Of a DNA stretch of 62,500 nucleotides, positions 11,141 to 21,528 are shown piece by piece; position 1 is the stretch's first letter; every line of letters starts with the position of its first letter. The notes under the pieces were generated by a model. The model was not told the origin of the DNA and did no database searches. It saw only the letters and a program-made list of their open reading frames with translations. This DNA is from Cristatella mucedo (Eukaryota; Bryozoa; Phylactolaemata; Cristatellidae): assembly GCA_009760855.2 (NCBI GenBank), contig WPIO01000010.1, positions 5,002,501 to 5,065,000 of the forward strand. The letters are read 5' to 3'. Both the position numbers and the translations under genes were made by a program.

Positions 11141-11326
11141 TTGTTGTAAGTAAAGTCTCGTTTGCAGCCATTTCGATTTTTCAAACTCCTCTATGTTCGC
11201 TAACGCTAACATATCGAAGTTTTCAAAATGTAAATGATCCTCAAACTAGCCTTTACTTATAACATGAATTTCTTACTTACATTTTTTTCACTCGATTATT
11301 AGGCAACAGACTTACTTTTTATCTAT
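11141..11326 (+). repeat. left inverted terminal repeat of the Polinton
   Basis: Starts TTGTTGTAAGTAAAGTCTCG and runs to about TTACTTTTTATCTATG. It pairs with the inverse complement of 30,398-30,573 over about 180 bp with scattered mismatches and small indels. The outer 20 bp and the block around CTCCTATGTTCGCT are best conserved. Confidence 0.85.
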
Positions 11327-11382
11327 GTAATAGTAAACATTTAAAAAATTTTCAATTACATATTTTATTTCAATATTTATAT

Positions 11383-14300
11383 ATGTATCGAATCCGTCCT
11401 CAAAAGGGAAACTCTTTTCACACTGAAGCCAGAAGACTACTGAGTATAGATGATATACCACCAGGAAATAGTGTTGCTTCAAGACTTCATAAGTTTAAAC
11501 TAACATTTACTGGAACTAGTGGAAAACAAGAATGCTATGTACTCAAAGGTAAAGATTATCCAGCTACTGAAATTGATGACTTTTTTAATATTAAAGTACC
11601 AAGTTATAACAGTGTATTAATTGATATAACAAATAGATTTTCTTCGTTCAAACTACAAACTAAGATGTACACTCATATCATGATCAAACTGATATTCATA
11701 GTTATAAAATAATTACTTGTTCCGAATTAGTTGCAGTGGTTAAAAGAAGTGATTATACTAGCGCTATTTTAAATCAATTGAAATCCTCAATAGAATCAAT
11801 AGACGAACTTATTGATAGAAATCCAGGATTAGGTTGGAGATTAGTAAAAGTAAAAGGTCTTGAAATAAACATTAGTGAATATGTTATTAGAATGTTCATT
11901 TTATTTAGAATTACCACCTACTTTAGCAAAGAAATTTTTGTGTATCAATATAAAGAATGAAGATAATTACTGTGCTTTATGTGTATATTAAGATTTCTAA
12001 ATCCTGTATCTAATCATTCTGAAAGACATACTGACCTGTTAAAAATAATAAAAAAGGAGTATTTAGAACTTAATGAACAATTATCGGAAGTATAATGGCC
12101 TCTCAAAGTAATTGATATTAAAAATTAGGTAAACTGTTTAATATTAGTATACATGCTTATGAATATAGTAGTAAATCTGGTATTTATCCTCTTAAAATTG
12201 TAAGTAGAAAATTAGAAATTCCAAATAATCACATTAATTTATTATTAATCAATAAACATGAAAAAAGTCATTATTTGTTGATAAAAAGTTTTAGTAGTCT
12301 TTGTAGAACACCTAATAAGGGAGGTCATTATTCTATTGTCATAGATGCATAGACAGATTCTTCAGTTCTAAAGATTTAGAAAATCATCTACTTATGTGTA
12401 ATGGTGTTAATTCTACTTATTCTATTTTAAAAATGCCAGGACTTCAAGAAAATACGAAAACAAATAAAATAAAAGATACTTCACTTTTGAAATTTAGTGA
12501 TCATGCTAAACTTATTAAAGCTCCATAAACTTGTTATGCAGATTTCAAGAGCTTGTGTGTAAAGACATGTGATCTTTGTTATGAAAGTATGTTATCAAAC
12601 AATTTTAATCCACAATATTGTTTTAATAAGTTAACTACAGGTAAATCTAGTGACTCATGTACAAATATGCTTCAAGTTCCTCGTGGTTTCTGTGCAATTG
12701 TTGTTGACTATAATTGAAATGTTGTTAAGGAGTTTATATCTAGAGGAGAAAAATGTGTTGAACTACTTTTGGAATTTTTAATACATTATTCTACTGAGTT
12801 AAGAAAGAAGTTATCTGAATTCAAAGAACTACCTATTGATATTATGATGAAGCAACATAAATCTTTAAGAATTCTAAAACGTGTTGGGTCTGTAAAAAAG
12901 GATTTGATAGTGAACATGGTACACTAGAAGTTAGAGATCATTGCCATTTTACAGGTAAATTTAGAGGCGCAGCACATAAACTTTGTAATTCACTTGTTAG
13001 ATTTCATAAAAATGTTTGGAAACTTCCTATCTTTATATATAATTTCAAAGGTTATGATTCTCACTTGATTGTAAAAGGAATGTTATCATACAGTTTGGAT
13101 TGTAAACCTGTTGCACATAACATGGAAATTTATATGTCAATGTCATTTAATGGTTTTGAGTTCAAAGATTCTTATAATTTTATGAGTAAGATATTATGTG
13201 ATATTGATACTTCATTAAAGAAAGCTAACTCTAATTTTGATATTACAATGAGTATCTTTAAAGAACTATTTCCAAATATCAAACATAATGATTTATTAGA
13301 TATAGTATCAAGGAAAGGTGTTTATCTTTATGAATACACGAATTCGTTTGATAGATTCAGCGATAATAACATTCCAAATGTTAAAGGATTCAATAGTAAA
13401 CTTATTTTTGATAGAAGTATTAGTGAAGAGGATTAGAATCATGCACTAACTGTTTTTAAAGTTTTGAATATGAAAGATTTGGGAGATTATCACGATGTTT
13501 ATCTAAAATTAAATGTTACACTTCTTGCGGATTACTTAAGAATAATATAGAAACAATTTTATGGAATTATTTAAATTAGATCCTGCTCATTATCTATCTG
13601 CACCACATTATGCTTGGTCTTGTACTTTGTTTTGCACTTCATGTCATGTACTATAAACTTACTAGGAAAAAAGAGGGTGATTTAAGACTGCATCACAAGT
13701 TTAAGATCTCAATAAGAGGAGGAGTTTGTCAAGTAAGTCAAATAATTTGTACAGCTAACAACAATAAACTTCCTAACTACAATAAAGAAAAAGAAACTAA
13801 TCATATTATGTATTGGGATGCAAAAAATAATTTATATCCAACTGTTCTGATGTGGCACCTCCCTATTACAGAACCTATTGAAGATGATTTAAGTAATTGG
13901 CCACTTGAAAAAATAATGCCACTACCTGCAGATAGCGATATAGGTATTTTTGTTTTAGCTGATTTAGAATATCCAACGGAATTACACGATTTACACAATG
14001 ACTATCCTCTTTGTCCTGAAAGTAGAGTTAATGATAGTTCTGAATACTCAAACTATCAGCTAAAATTTTTAACAGGAGGAAGTGATGTTCCAAAATTGAT
14101 TTTAGATGTCTCTAAGAAAACTAATTATCTAACACATTATAGATACTTTCAATTTGTTATTAGTAAAGGACTGATACCAACTAAAATACATAAAGTTTAT
14201 ATGTTTAAACAAGAACGTTGGTCAAACCATTTATTGATATATGTGCAGAGAAAAGGATTGAAATTGATCGTAAAAATGATGAATCTAAAAGAAATCTATA

Positions 14301-15136
14301 CAAAGGGTTCATGTGCCAGATTTTTAGAAAAACTTGTGAAAAAGTTGAAAAACAGAACACCTATAAGAATAGTAGATACAGGAGCTGAAAAAAAGATTTA
14401 TTGTACAATAAGTTAATGAGAGATCCTAGACTTAAAGAAGTTGGATGCTTTGATAAAACTCTAGCTGGCTTTGAACATGCTAAAAAAACTACAATTTTAA
14501 ACAAACCAGTGTTCACAGGGGTTGCCATTCTTGATTTATCAAAATTACATATGCAAAGATTTTACTATGATGTATTAGACAGTAGGTTTAAGGACAGAAT
14601 AAATTTGTTGTATACAGATACTGATTCATTAGTTGTTAACATAAGAAGTGAAAACTTTGACGCAGAACTATCTGATATTAAAGATTGTTTTCATAAAGAT
14701 GAATTTGGTAAATTCAAGGACGAGATGAAAGGAGGACAAATTAATGAATTCATTGCTTTGAGACCAAAACTATATTAAGTTAGCTCTGTAAATCCAATTA
14801 TGAAAGCAAAAGGAGTTCCAAAATCAGTAATTGAACATTCAAAATTAACACATCTAGAATACGCTGATTCTTTATCTAAAGCAAATGATATATTTATAAA
14901 TGGTTATAATACCAAAGAATTTAATGAAACACTTGATAGAGATTTCTATCGTATGACAAAAAGGAAGCACAATATTATTACAAAAAATTGAAAAAAGAGC
15001 ATTATCTGCATTTTAGTCAAAAAGATATTGGTTAGATTGTGGAATATGTAGCTACGCTTATGGGCATTACAAAATTGCTAAGGCTTTGAGTGAAGGAACT
15101 AATCCAGCTCGTTGTGATAAATGTAATGTTGGTTAA
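11383..15136 (+). pseudogene. protein-primed family B DNA polymerase, fragmented
   Basis: The replicative polymerase of Polinton-like elements, about 1,250 codons across several frames. In order: an N-terminal domain (from 11,383) with INIKNEDNYC at 11,944-11,973; the exonuclease I motif as YADFKSL at 12,535-12,555, with Lys where Glu is expected; DHCHFTGKFRGAAH near 12,936, a conserved element after a Cys-rich knuckle; GYDSHLI near 13,050; YLKLNVTLLADY near 13,500; polymerase motif A as YWDAKNNLYP near 13,811; LEYPTELHDLHNDYPL near 13,966; a degraded motif B (IFRKT for FGKT) near 14,320; and motif C, YTDTDSL, at 14,611-14,631. A CxxC pair precedes the end. Frameshifts lie near 11,700, 11,900, 12,880, 13,600 and 14,400, with in-frame stops at 12,526, 12,714 and 13,434 among others. 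Catalytic loss is certain. Confidence 0.9.
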
Positions 15137-15147
15137 TTATTATATAG

Positions 15148-15566
15148 ATGCCAAAAAGAAAAAACGAAACAAATACCTATAAAGAAAGTCAGATTTGCTG
15201 ATAAAGAGAAAATTGAAACATAAAAAAATATGTTAATATTCTAGATGAAATAGATCTGCTTAAATCAATGGAAAAATTAAATATAAATTAATAAAAATAT
15301 TTCCACTATTATAGAGATTGACCAAGAAAGTAAAGAAGTTTTTCAATTTTTAGAGAAAGAAGCAGATTCAGTTGATATTACTATTTCAGACACTGAATCA
15401 TATATAGTATCTGATAAACTCTCTGAGGATCCTGACTATGTTCCTGAATCAGAATAAGAAACAGACTTTTTATTGCCGTGATAGTGAGGATTATGTTAGT
15501 GATGAAGGTGATATAAGCCTCGAAGAACTTCTATTTGGAGAACAAGATGAAGAAGATGAACTTTAA
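15148..15566 (+). pseudogene. small acidic protein, unassigned, fragmented
   Basis: Begins at ATGCC directly after TATATAG (15,141-15,147), with a basic start (MPKRKNE). After frameshifts comes an acidic stretch with ISDTESYIVSDKLSEDPDYV and a C-terminus ending GEQDEEDEL. At least two stops interrupt it. No family is recognised; the acidic Ser/Asp-rich composition would fit a regulatory or DNA-mimic protein, but that is only a guess. Confidence 0.45.
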
Positions 15567-15585
15567 ATTTTATACTTATTTAAAA

Positions 15586-15861
15586 ATGGATGTTTTAAGA
15601 AGTCTTAGCAGTGAACAATCTAGAGAAATGGCAATAAGAATCTGTTTACAAAAACTTGAAGGAGAAGATCAACGAATAGTTAAACATTCACTTGATAAAC
15701 TTATTCCTGATTTAGATAGTTCCTTTAATAATGTTCTTATAGAGATTTGTGATACATGCGATAAACTAATGGAATGTCGTAGTAAGATAAATGAAAAGCT
15801 AGAAGAAGCAAATAAAAAATCTAAAACACCAAAAACCAAACCTGGTGTACAAGTAATTTGA
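15586..15861 (+). CDS. small helical protein, tandem family copy 1
   Basis: A 91-codon uninterrupted frame starting MDVLRSLSSEQSREMAIRI. The core KLIPDLDSSFNNVLIEICD, followed by TCDKLMECR, recurs in the next two genes, so this is a tandem gene family. It is predicted all-helical and hydrophilic, with a Lys-rich tail and no membrane segment. The start is chosen by alignment with copy 3 (MEVSRVLS). Function unknown. It is one of the few intact frames in the provirus. Confidence 0.6.
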   Translation: MDVLRSLSSEQSREMAIRICLQKLEGEDQRIVKHSLDKLIPDLDSSFNNVLIEICDTCDKLMECRSKINEKLEEANKKSKTPKTKPGVQVI

Positions 15862-15896
15862 TTATATTAAATAAATTGTATACTCATATATAGAAA

Positions 15897-16103
15897 TTGA
15901 AATGTAAAAGGAAATGCAAAGAATTATATAGTGTGAATATTCTAGAGTTGTTGCAGTACGTTCATTTTTATAAAATAAATGAAAAAATTTGTTGTTGCAA
16001 TCTTAATAAATTTATAAAAGAATTAGATAGACCATCTATTGATATTCTTTTAGACATTTGTGATGCTTATGATAATGTAAAAAAGTATAAAAATAAAAAA
16101 TAA
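15897..16103 (+). pseudogene. small helical protein, tandem family copy 2
   Basis: The frame carries FIKELDRPSIDILLDICDAY and DNVKKYKNKK, matching the PDLD...ICDxCDK core of copy 1. The N-terminal part is Cys-rich and does not align. A TATATAG motif lies at 15,887-15,893, but the nearest ATG (15,902) is followed by a stop, so the start is broken. Confidence 0.5.
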
Positions 16104-16181
16104 TGAATGTACAAGTAAAATGTCAGTTATGGATCTTTATTTGTGATGGTTATAATAATATTATCTTACACCTATATAGTC

Positions 16182-16428
16182 ATGGAAGTTTCAAGAGTTC
16201 TTAGCTGTAAAAAGGCTAGAAAACTAGCAGAAGAAATTTGAAACATGAAATTCAAATGTGTTAGTAGAGATATCTATAAATTATCTTTGTAAGTTTATTC
16301 CAGACTTAGATGGTTTATTAATTTTAACTCTTATGGATATTTGTAATGCTTGTGATAAAATGCATGAGTATGAGGAAAAACTAGAAAACAGCCTTAAAAA
16401 TACTAAACTCATAGTATTTGGTAATTAG
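16182..16428 (+). pseudogene. small helical protein, tandem family copy 3, frameshifted
   Basis: Starts MEVSRVLSCKKARKLAEEI, close to copy 1's MDVLRSLS...AIRI, then meets a stop. The matching downstream core FIPDLDGLLILTLMDICNAC and DKMHEYEEKLE is in another frame. TATATAG at 16,173-16,179 lies 2 nt before the ATG. Three consecutive paralogues indicate repeated duplication. Confidence 0.55.
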
Positions 16429-16483
16429 ATTAATTTTAGTTTGTTAATTTTTGTGCATGTAATTTTTTATATGTATATAGGAA

Positions 16484-16983
16484 ATGCAAGCAACTTCTGA
16501 TGTTTGTGATCCAACCCTTGCAACGAGTGCTACTCTACTGAAATCTTACGTTGATTATCTTGTTAAATCAAGAATGATCAACATTATGATCAACAAACAC
16601 TTGATTAAGATATTTCAGTTATGTCTGATACACCAGTTAAGAAATTGTATCTAGATGAATGTGATATTGAAGCTCAAAAGATAATTACTGCAGGATTATC
16701 AGATGTAACCGCAAATCTAGAAACAACCATTAGAGCTAAAGTTGATGCTCTTCTGGATGACCCTTCTGAAATTGCTGGTTACACAACATGGATTGCAACA
16801 CAACTTCCAACACTCTCAACTGTTATCTCAGGAGCATCAGGAGTTAAACTTGACATCTCTGGAATTGTTAAAGATGAATGTTATCCAGTTCTATCAGATC
16901 TGAGTGATGGTACAAGTGCAAGATAAAAAGCAACTGCAGCAGCACTAGCAGCACGAGCACAACCTGAACCAACCGCTGTGTAA
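16484..16983 (+). pseudogene. unassigned virion-region protein
   Basis: The first ATG follows TATATAG (16,474-16,480) by 3 nt. A frame of about 45 codons (MQATSDVCDPTLATS) is followed, one frame over, by a 101-codon frame from 16,621 with a helical segment (DVTANLETTIRAKVDALL), a TAA at 16,924, and a further in-frame Ala-rich tail to 16,983. It may be one protein with a shift near 16,610 plus a late stop. No family recognised. Confidence 0.45.
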
Positions 16984-17025
16984 AATAATTTAAATTAAAA
17001 CAAAATAAAAACAATATTATAGAAA

Positions 17026-17465
17026 ATGGTTTCAGCTGAAACAAGAGGAAATGACTGTCTTAATGAAGTACAAGGTCAACAATATTCAAACTTTAAAATC
17101 TGTTCTTATCCAATGGGTAGAATTGAAGACATTAGATCAACACTTTTAGATGCTGTAAAACTAGTAAAAAATATAAAGCACTAAGAATCAACCACTCTGA
17201 ACCAGAGATAGCATGTATATTCACTAAAGTTAGAGATGGTGCAATCTTTGAAGAGTTTCTAAAAGACTTAAAAATAGAAAAAACAAATAGCATGAGGTCT
17301 GAAGCATACTCTAAAAAAATAGAACTAACTAAACAAATAAAGAAATACATAAATGCTGGAAAGAGTTGTGATCTACCAGAACAATTGATTAAAGTAACTT
17401 GGAAGATTTACACTCCATCTGGAAAATACTCCATAGGTTCTCCAGGTGGTCATTCATCATCGTAA
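17026..17465 (+). pseudogene. unassigned protein with one frameshift
   Basis: Starts MVSAETRGNDCLNEVQ after TATTATAGAAA. A shift near 17,165 moves the frame to one reading INHSEPEIACIFTKVRDG and then a Lys-rich helical region, ending GGHSSS. It ends tail-to-tail with the fibre-like gene, overlapping by about 16 bp (17,450-17,465). About 145 codons. No homology recognised. Confidence 0.45.
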
Positions 17466-19885
17466 AATTGTTTTGGTGGTAATCCAGGTATATTAAATAA
17501 ATCAGTTTGATCTACCACTTCAGGTGAATAACTTAATCCAGGTGTATAAGTTGAATCGGAAGTTGAAAAATATTTTGTTTTTGAGGAAAAAAGTTTACAT
17601 TTTTTACAAAACTAATTTTAATATTATCTTCATTGCTAATAAAATCAGTATCCATAGTTAGATAATTAATAGTAAATTCAATATATGTTTTTCCATTAGA
17701 ATTTTTACCAAACTTTGATTTTTTAATAATATTAATTACTAGCAAATTTTCATCGTCAATGTATCTATATTTTAAATCAAGAGCTTCTAAAGCAGATTTA
17801 TAAGGAATTACATTTTTTTGTTTAATATCTATAAATATAATATTTCCATCACTTATTGATGTTGTTTCTAAAAGTATTATTGCTTTAAAATAATTAAAAC
17901 TTTTATTTGGTGAACCTTTTATTACAGGAACAACTAAATTGAATGAGTTTATTATATCAGCAGAGATAAGAGAATATCTGAATATATTATCACCATAACA
18001 CTTAACATATTGATCTGAAGAAGTAATATTTTTAAAATCACTAAATTTTATTATTGATTTTGAGAAGATTGTTTTTATGTTTATATCTGATAATTTAGAT
18101 AAAAATGATGATATATCACTATTAGAAGAAATTCTACTTTTATCTCCAAGATTAATTACACTATTTACAGTCAATTTTCCATAATATCTAATACCACCGT
18201 AACCAAGAGCATTAGTAGTACAATAAGGTATAGATCCACATCTTAAATAGAAATGAGGTAATAATCTTAGTTGAATCAAATCGGTTGGTTTATAATTAGA
18301 AAAGGTTGTACCATATCTTTCTATTTTCAATTTATTTACAATTCAGTTTCCATTTATTGTTTTATTTGAAGCCAAATAATAATTTATTTGAAGTATAATC
18401 TCCAAGAGTAGAAATAAATGTATAATTTTGTGATATATCAGATGACATACAACTTTGAAATTTTACAACTACTACATTTCCATCAGATATTCTATTAAGA
18501 TAGCCAAGATTTACACCATCATTAGGATTACCAGGATCATTTTTAATTAAAATAAAATTATTTTGCATATCTAAGACTCCATTAACAGTTCCACCATGTA
18601 TATTAAGAAAGTTTGCATCAATATAAGCTTTATTTGGAACATCATTACATTCACTAGGCATAGTATTAACACTAATACCACTAGTTACAGTTCAATCTCC
18701 ATTAATTGTTCCACCACTAATTGTTAATTTAGTATCTGCATAATCTTTCGTTGCAGAATCACTAGGATTTATAGGATTAGCAAGATCTACTAGCCTGTGA
18801 TTGTTCATGTCGATATCTCCATAAGAAGTAGTTGATCTAGAAATCTTTGTGACAAAGTTTGTATCTATATACTTTCTGTTTACAGCATTACCAGCATCAA
18901 CAGGATCACCTAAATTCTTAATCAAGTTACCATTCATACCTAGATTTCCATTAAGTATATCACCACTCCTTCTACTATAGTTCTTTGCATTACTTCCTTT
19001 TTCTATAACCTAACAACTCTATACAATACTAACAAAAATCTATATAACTAATTCCACTTGCAACAGTAAACTTATCAACAGCATAAGTACAACTTCCATC
19101 AATATTAATTATTAAAACTATAGTTCCACTAACACCATAAGTACTATCACTAGTCAAATCTAAATAAGAATTTGTTTTATCAGTTGCATACACAATACCG
19201 GATATTATTCCAAAGTTAGGTAATGTACCAGGAAAGAATGTTTTAAGATTAGTTATAAATCCTAACTTTCTTCCTGCTCCTTGTTCTATAATTGGAATAT
19301 CACCGGGTGTAATTTGTTGCAATGAATATCCGGGCTCACCACTACCATTAACAGTAATATTAAGTCCTAACATATCAAGCTTGAATAAACTAGAATAAGT
19401 ATTAGAACTCAATCCTAGATATTTAAGTCCTACTTGTTTAGTATTCTCAACATATTGTTATGTTAAAACATCTGAATCTTTAAAGTTGATAATATTCTTA
19501 TTTCCCATATTCATGCTTGTTGTTGCATTACCCTTAAGCACTCGTGTCATACTTAGTAAACCATAATTTATTACTTTATAGGGTCTTAAATCTGAGTATA
19601 CAGTCCCATCAGCAGAATTTCCTGATATACCAATAACATTCTCACAATTCCAGCTCTGACATAATTTTTTGCTCCACTCTTTGATAGTAAATTAGATTAA
19701 CTTGATGCAGTTGCTAATTCTCCAGTAGCATTAGAAATAACACTACCACCAACATTTGAACTAAGAGCATAATCTAATCTTATTGCATCACCATCATTAA
19801 CAGGAAAACCCAAGTTACTTACTCTATTTCTATTTGCATCAAGGTTAGTATAAACATTTCCATTAATCTTAGTTACTTTCTCCAT
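17450..19885 (-). pseudogene. fibre-like attachment protein with phage-tail-fibre-type repeats
   Basis: A minus-strand gene of about 800 codons from the ATG at 19,885. Repeats of about 30 residues follow the plan D-M/L-x-x-N-x-(L/I/V)-x-N/D-L-x-x-P-x-x-x-x-D-A-x-x-x-x-Y: LDANRNRVSNLGFPVNDGDA (about 19,850), NGNLIKNLGDPVDAGNAVNR (about 18,930), DIDMNNHRLVDLANPINPSD (about 18,810), LDMQNNFILIKNDPGNPNDG (about 18,560), and a fifth, weaker MNMGNKNIINFKDSD (about 19,520). A 265-codon C-terminal domain starts near 18,330 and ends in a Pro-rich tail after a shift near 17,560. This repeat is typical of trimeric tail-fibre shafts, so a receptor-binding spike or fibre is inferred. Stops and shifts lie near 19,690, 19,600, 19,460, 19,027, 18,690 and 18,360. 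Confidence 0.7.
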
Positions 19886-19897
19886 TCATATACATAT

Positions 19898-21309
19898 ATG
19901 AAGAATAAAAAAGGTAAACGAGTTTCTGAAAATATAAAAGGTGTTAATACAACCAAAGAAGTTGTATCAGGTGCTACAATAGCAACTGAGGTTGTTTCAA
20001 AAGCAATTATAAAAGTAGTACCTAAAATTGCAATAAAACTGTCTTTACAAGCTTCAAACAAAATAGGAAAGATAGTTCCAAAAGTATTACAATCATTTAA
20101 AGGTATTGGAACTGCTACTAAAGCACTAGAAGGTTTTCTATCAGGAGTAACAGGAATAGTAGATTTGGGACTATTTATAAAAGAGATTGTTGACGATATT
20201 GCTTCAGGTAAATACGGTCAAGTGTTCTGGAAAACAATGGCTGTAGTTCGATTGAATGCGGGCTGGTACATCTCCTTTCCTTAACAGCTGGTGGGAGCAT
20301 CCCCGAGAGGGGCCTGTGCACAGCTGTGGTCAGCTTCTAATGAGGCGTTGACACAGGCCGATAACCCACTCGTGAACAGATGGTGGATTCACCCTCGGGG
20401 TCGGCCAAGGGACAGCCGTGGTCGAGGAGAGGGGACTCGAGTGTGAGAAGGGGGCGAAGGGAGTCGTGCGGTCTCCGGCTTGTGCAATAAACTGTTGGCA
20501 TTGTTCATCGGCTGGCTCTCTGATGTATGAACCAAACTACAATGGCAGATAAAAAAAAGGACTAAGAAAGATGGTTGCAAGTTTAGAATTAGGTTTTATA
20601 TCAATGAAATTTTATTTGAAGCAGAAAAAGCAAATAGTGACTGGTATTTGAATCCAAGTAAGTTTTTATCTGATGTTTTTGGTCAAGAAGTTTCTTGGGA
20701 CGCAACACAATTAGATCCTATAGCTTGGAAAAAGAATTTCTTAGAAATGAGAGGAGGAATATTGCCAGCGATTCCTGCTATCATAGCTAGTATAGCAAGT
20801 GTGGTTGGTGTGGTTGGATTAGCAGTTTCGATAGGTGTTGCAGTTGCAGGATTGATTAAGAAAATAGTAGATGAGACAATGTTTACAGCCCGTGCACCGA
20901 AAATGGATTCAAATGAACAACGAATGAATGTTTTATCGCTTCAAAGGGAAAGATTAAAGAATGCAACAGTGGATTTGAGAAATATGATAGAATTATTAGA
21001 TAAGGGGATTGATGTCGATCTATCTGATAAAGTTATGAATTCAGAAGTAAAAAGCAATGATCGATTAGAGTCTCTTAAGAAAGGAAAGAATTAGTAGAAA
21101 ATAGAGGTTTTAGCTATAGTGATGAACTAAAACGAGATATAAAGAATGTGAAGCTTCAACTGTTGGCGGTGAAAAAAGTGCGACTATACAAGCGAAAGTG
21201 CAATGTTATTGAGTAATCTGTTTGCTAGAGGAGCAAGTCAGGAAGAAATATGTAGAGAAGTATCAAAATTAAGAGATGAGTTAAAGAAAAGGTGTCGCAA
21301 CAAGTAATC
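19898..21309 (+). pseudogene. hydrophobic candidate core/membrane-active protein, split by a solo LTR
   Basis: The N-terminal half (19,898-20,241) is basic, then rich in V/I/K helices (SGVTGIVDLGLFIKEIVDD). A family-1 LTR interrupts it at 20,242. The second half from 20,547 contains LPAIPAIIASIASVVGVVGL and AVSIGVAVAGLIKK, a long hydrophobic, membrane-active-looking stretch after an RGG, then a charged helical part. Frames change near 20,555 (an A-run) and again near 21,075 and 21,180; the end is near 21,309. Location and composition recall the pX/pVI-type core or membrane-lytic proteins of adintoviruses and adenoviruses. That assignment is inference; the hydrophobic block is seen directly. 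Confidence 0.5.
20242..20541 (+). mobile_element. solo LTR, family 1, inside a provirus gene (target duplication ATGGC)
   Basis: Begins TGTAGTTCGATTG and ends GAACCAAACTACA. ATGGC occurs at both edges (20,237-20,241 and 20,542-20,546). It shares GCACAGCTGTGGTC, GATGGTGGATTCACC and GCAATAAACTGT-type sequence with the LTR at 9,362-9,840. The higher GC content marks it out from the provirus. It proves that an LTR element inserted after the Polinton was resident. Confidence 0.9.
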
Positions 21310-21399
21310 TATAAAATAATATTATTCATTAACAATTACATCAAATAATTTTTCTCTAATTCTTAATTAATATTTTTAATTATTTGTTATCTGTATTCA

Positions 21400-21490
21400 T
21401 GACTCTGCATCAGAAAGTATCTTAGCTAACATTTTATTACATTCAGCAATTGCTTCAATAGTTCTTTCAGTATCCCTTATATAAAGTAGT
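21400..21490 (-). pseudogene. possible short minus-strand coding remnant
   Basis: The minus strand reads RDTERTIEAIAECNKMLAKI and a few residues to a stop. It is amphipathic and codon-like, but it is only about 27 codons. Between it and 21,309 I see nothing. Confidence 0.2.
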
Positions 21491-21528
21491 TTTTAATTAT
21501 TTAATATATAGAAATAAATTATCATGAA

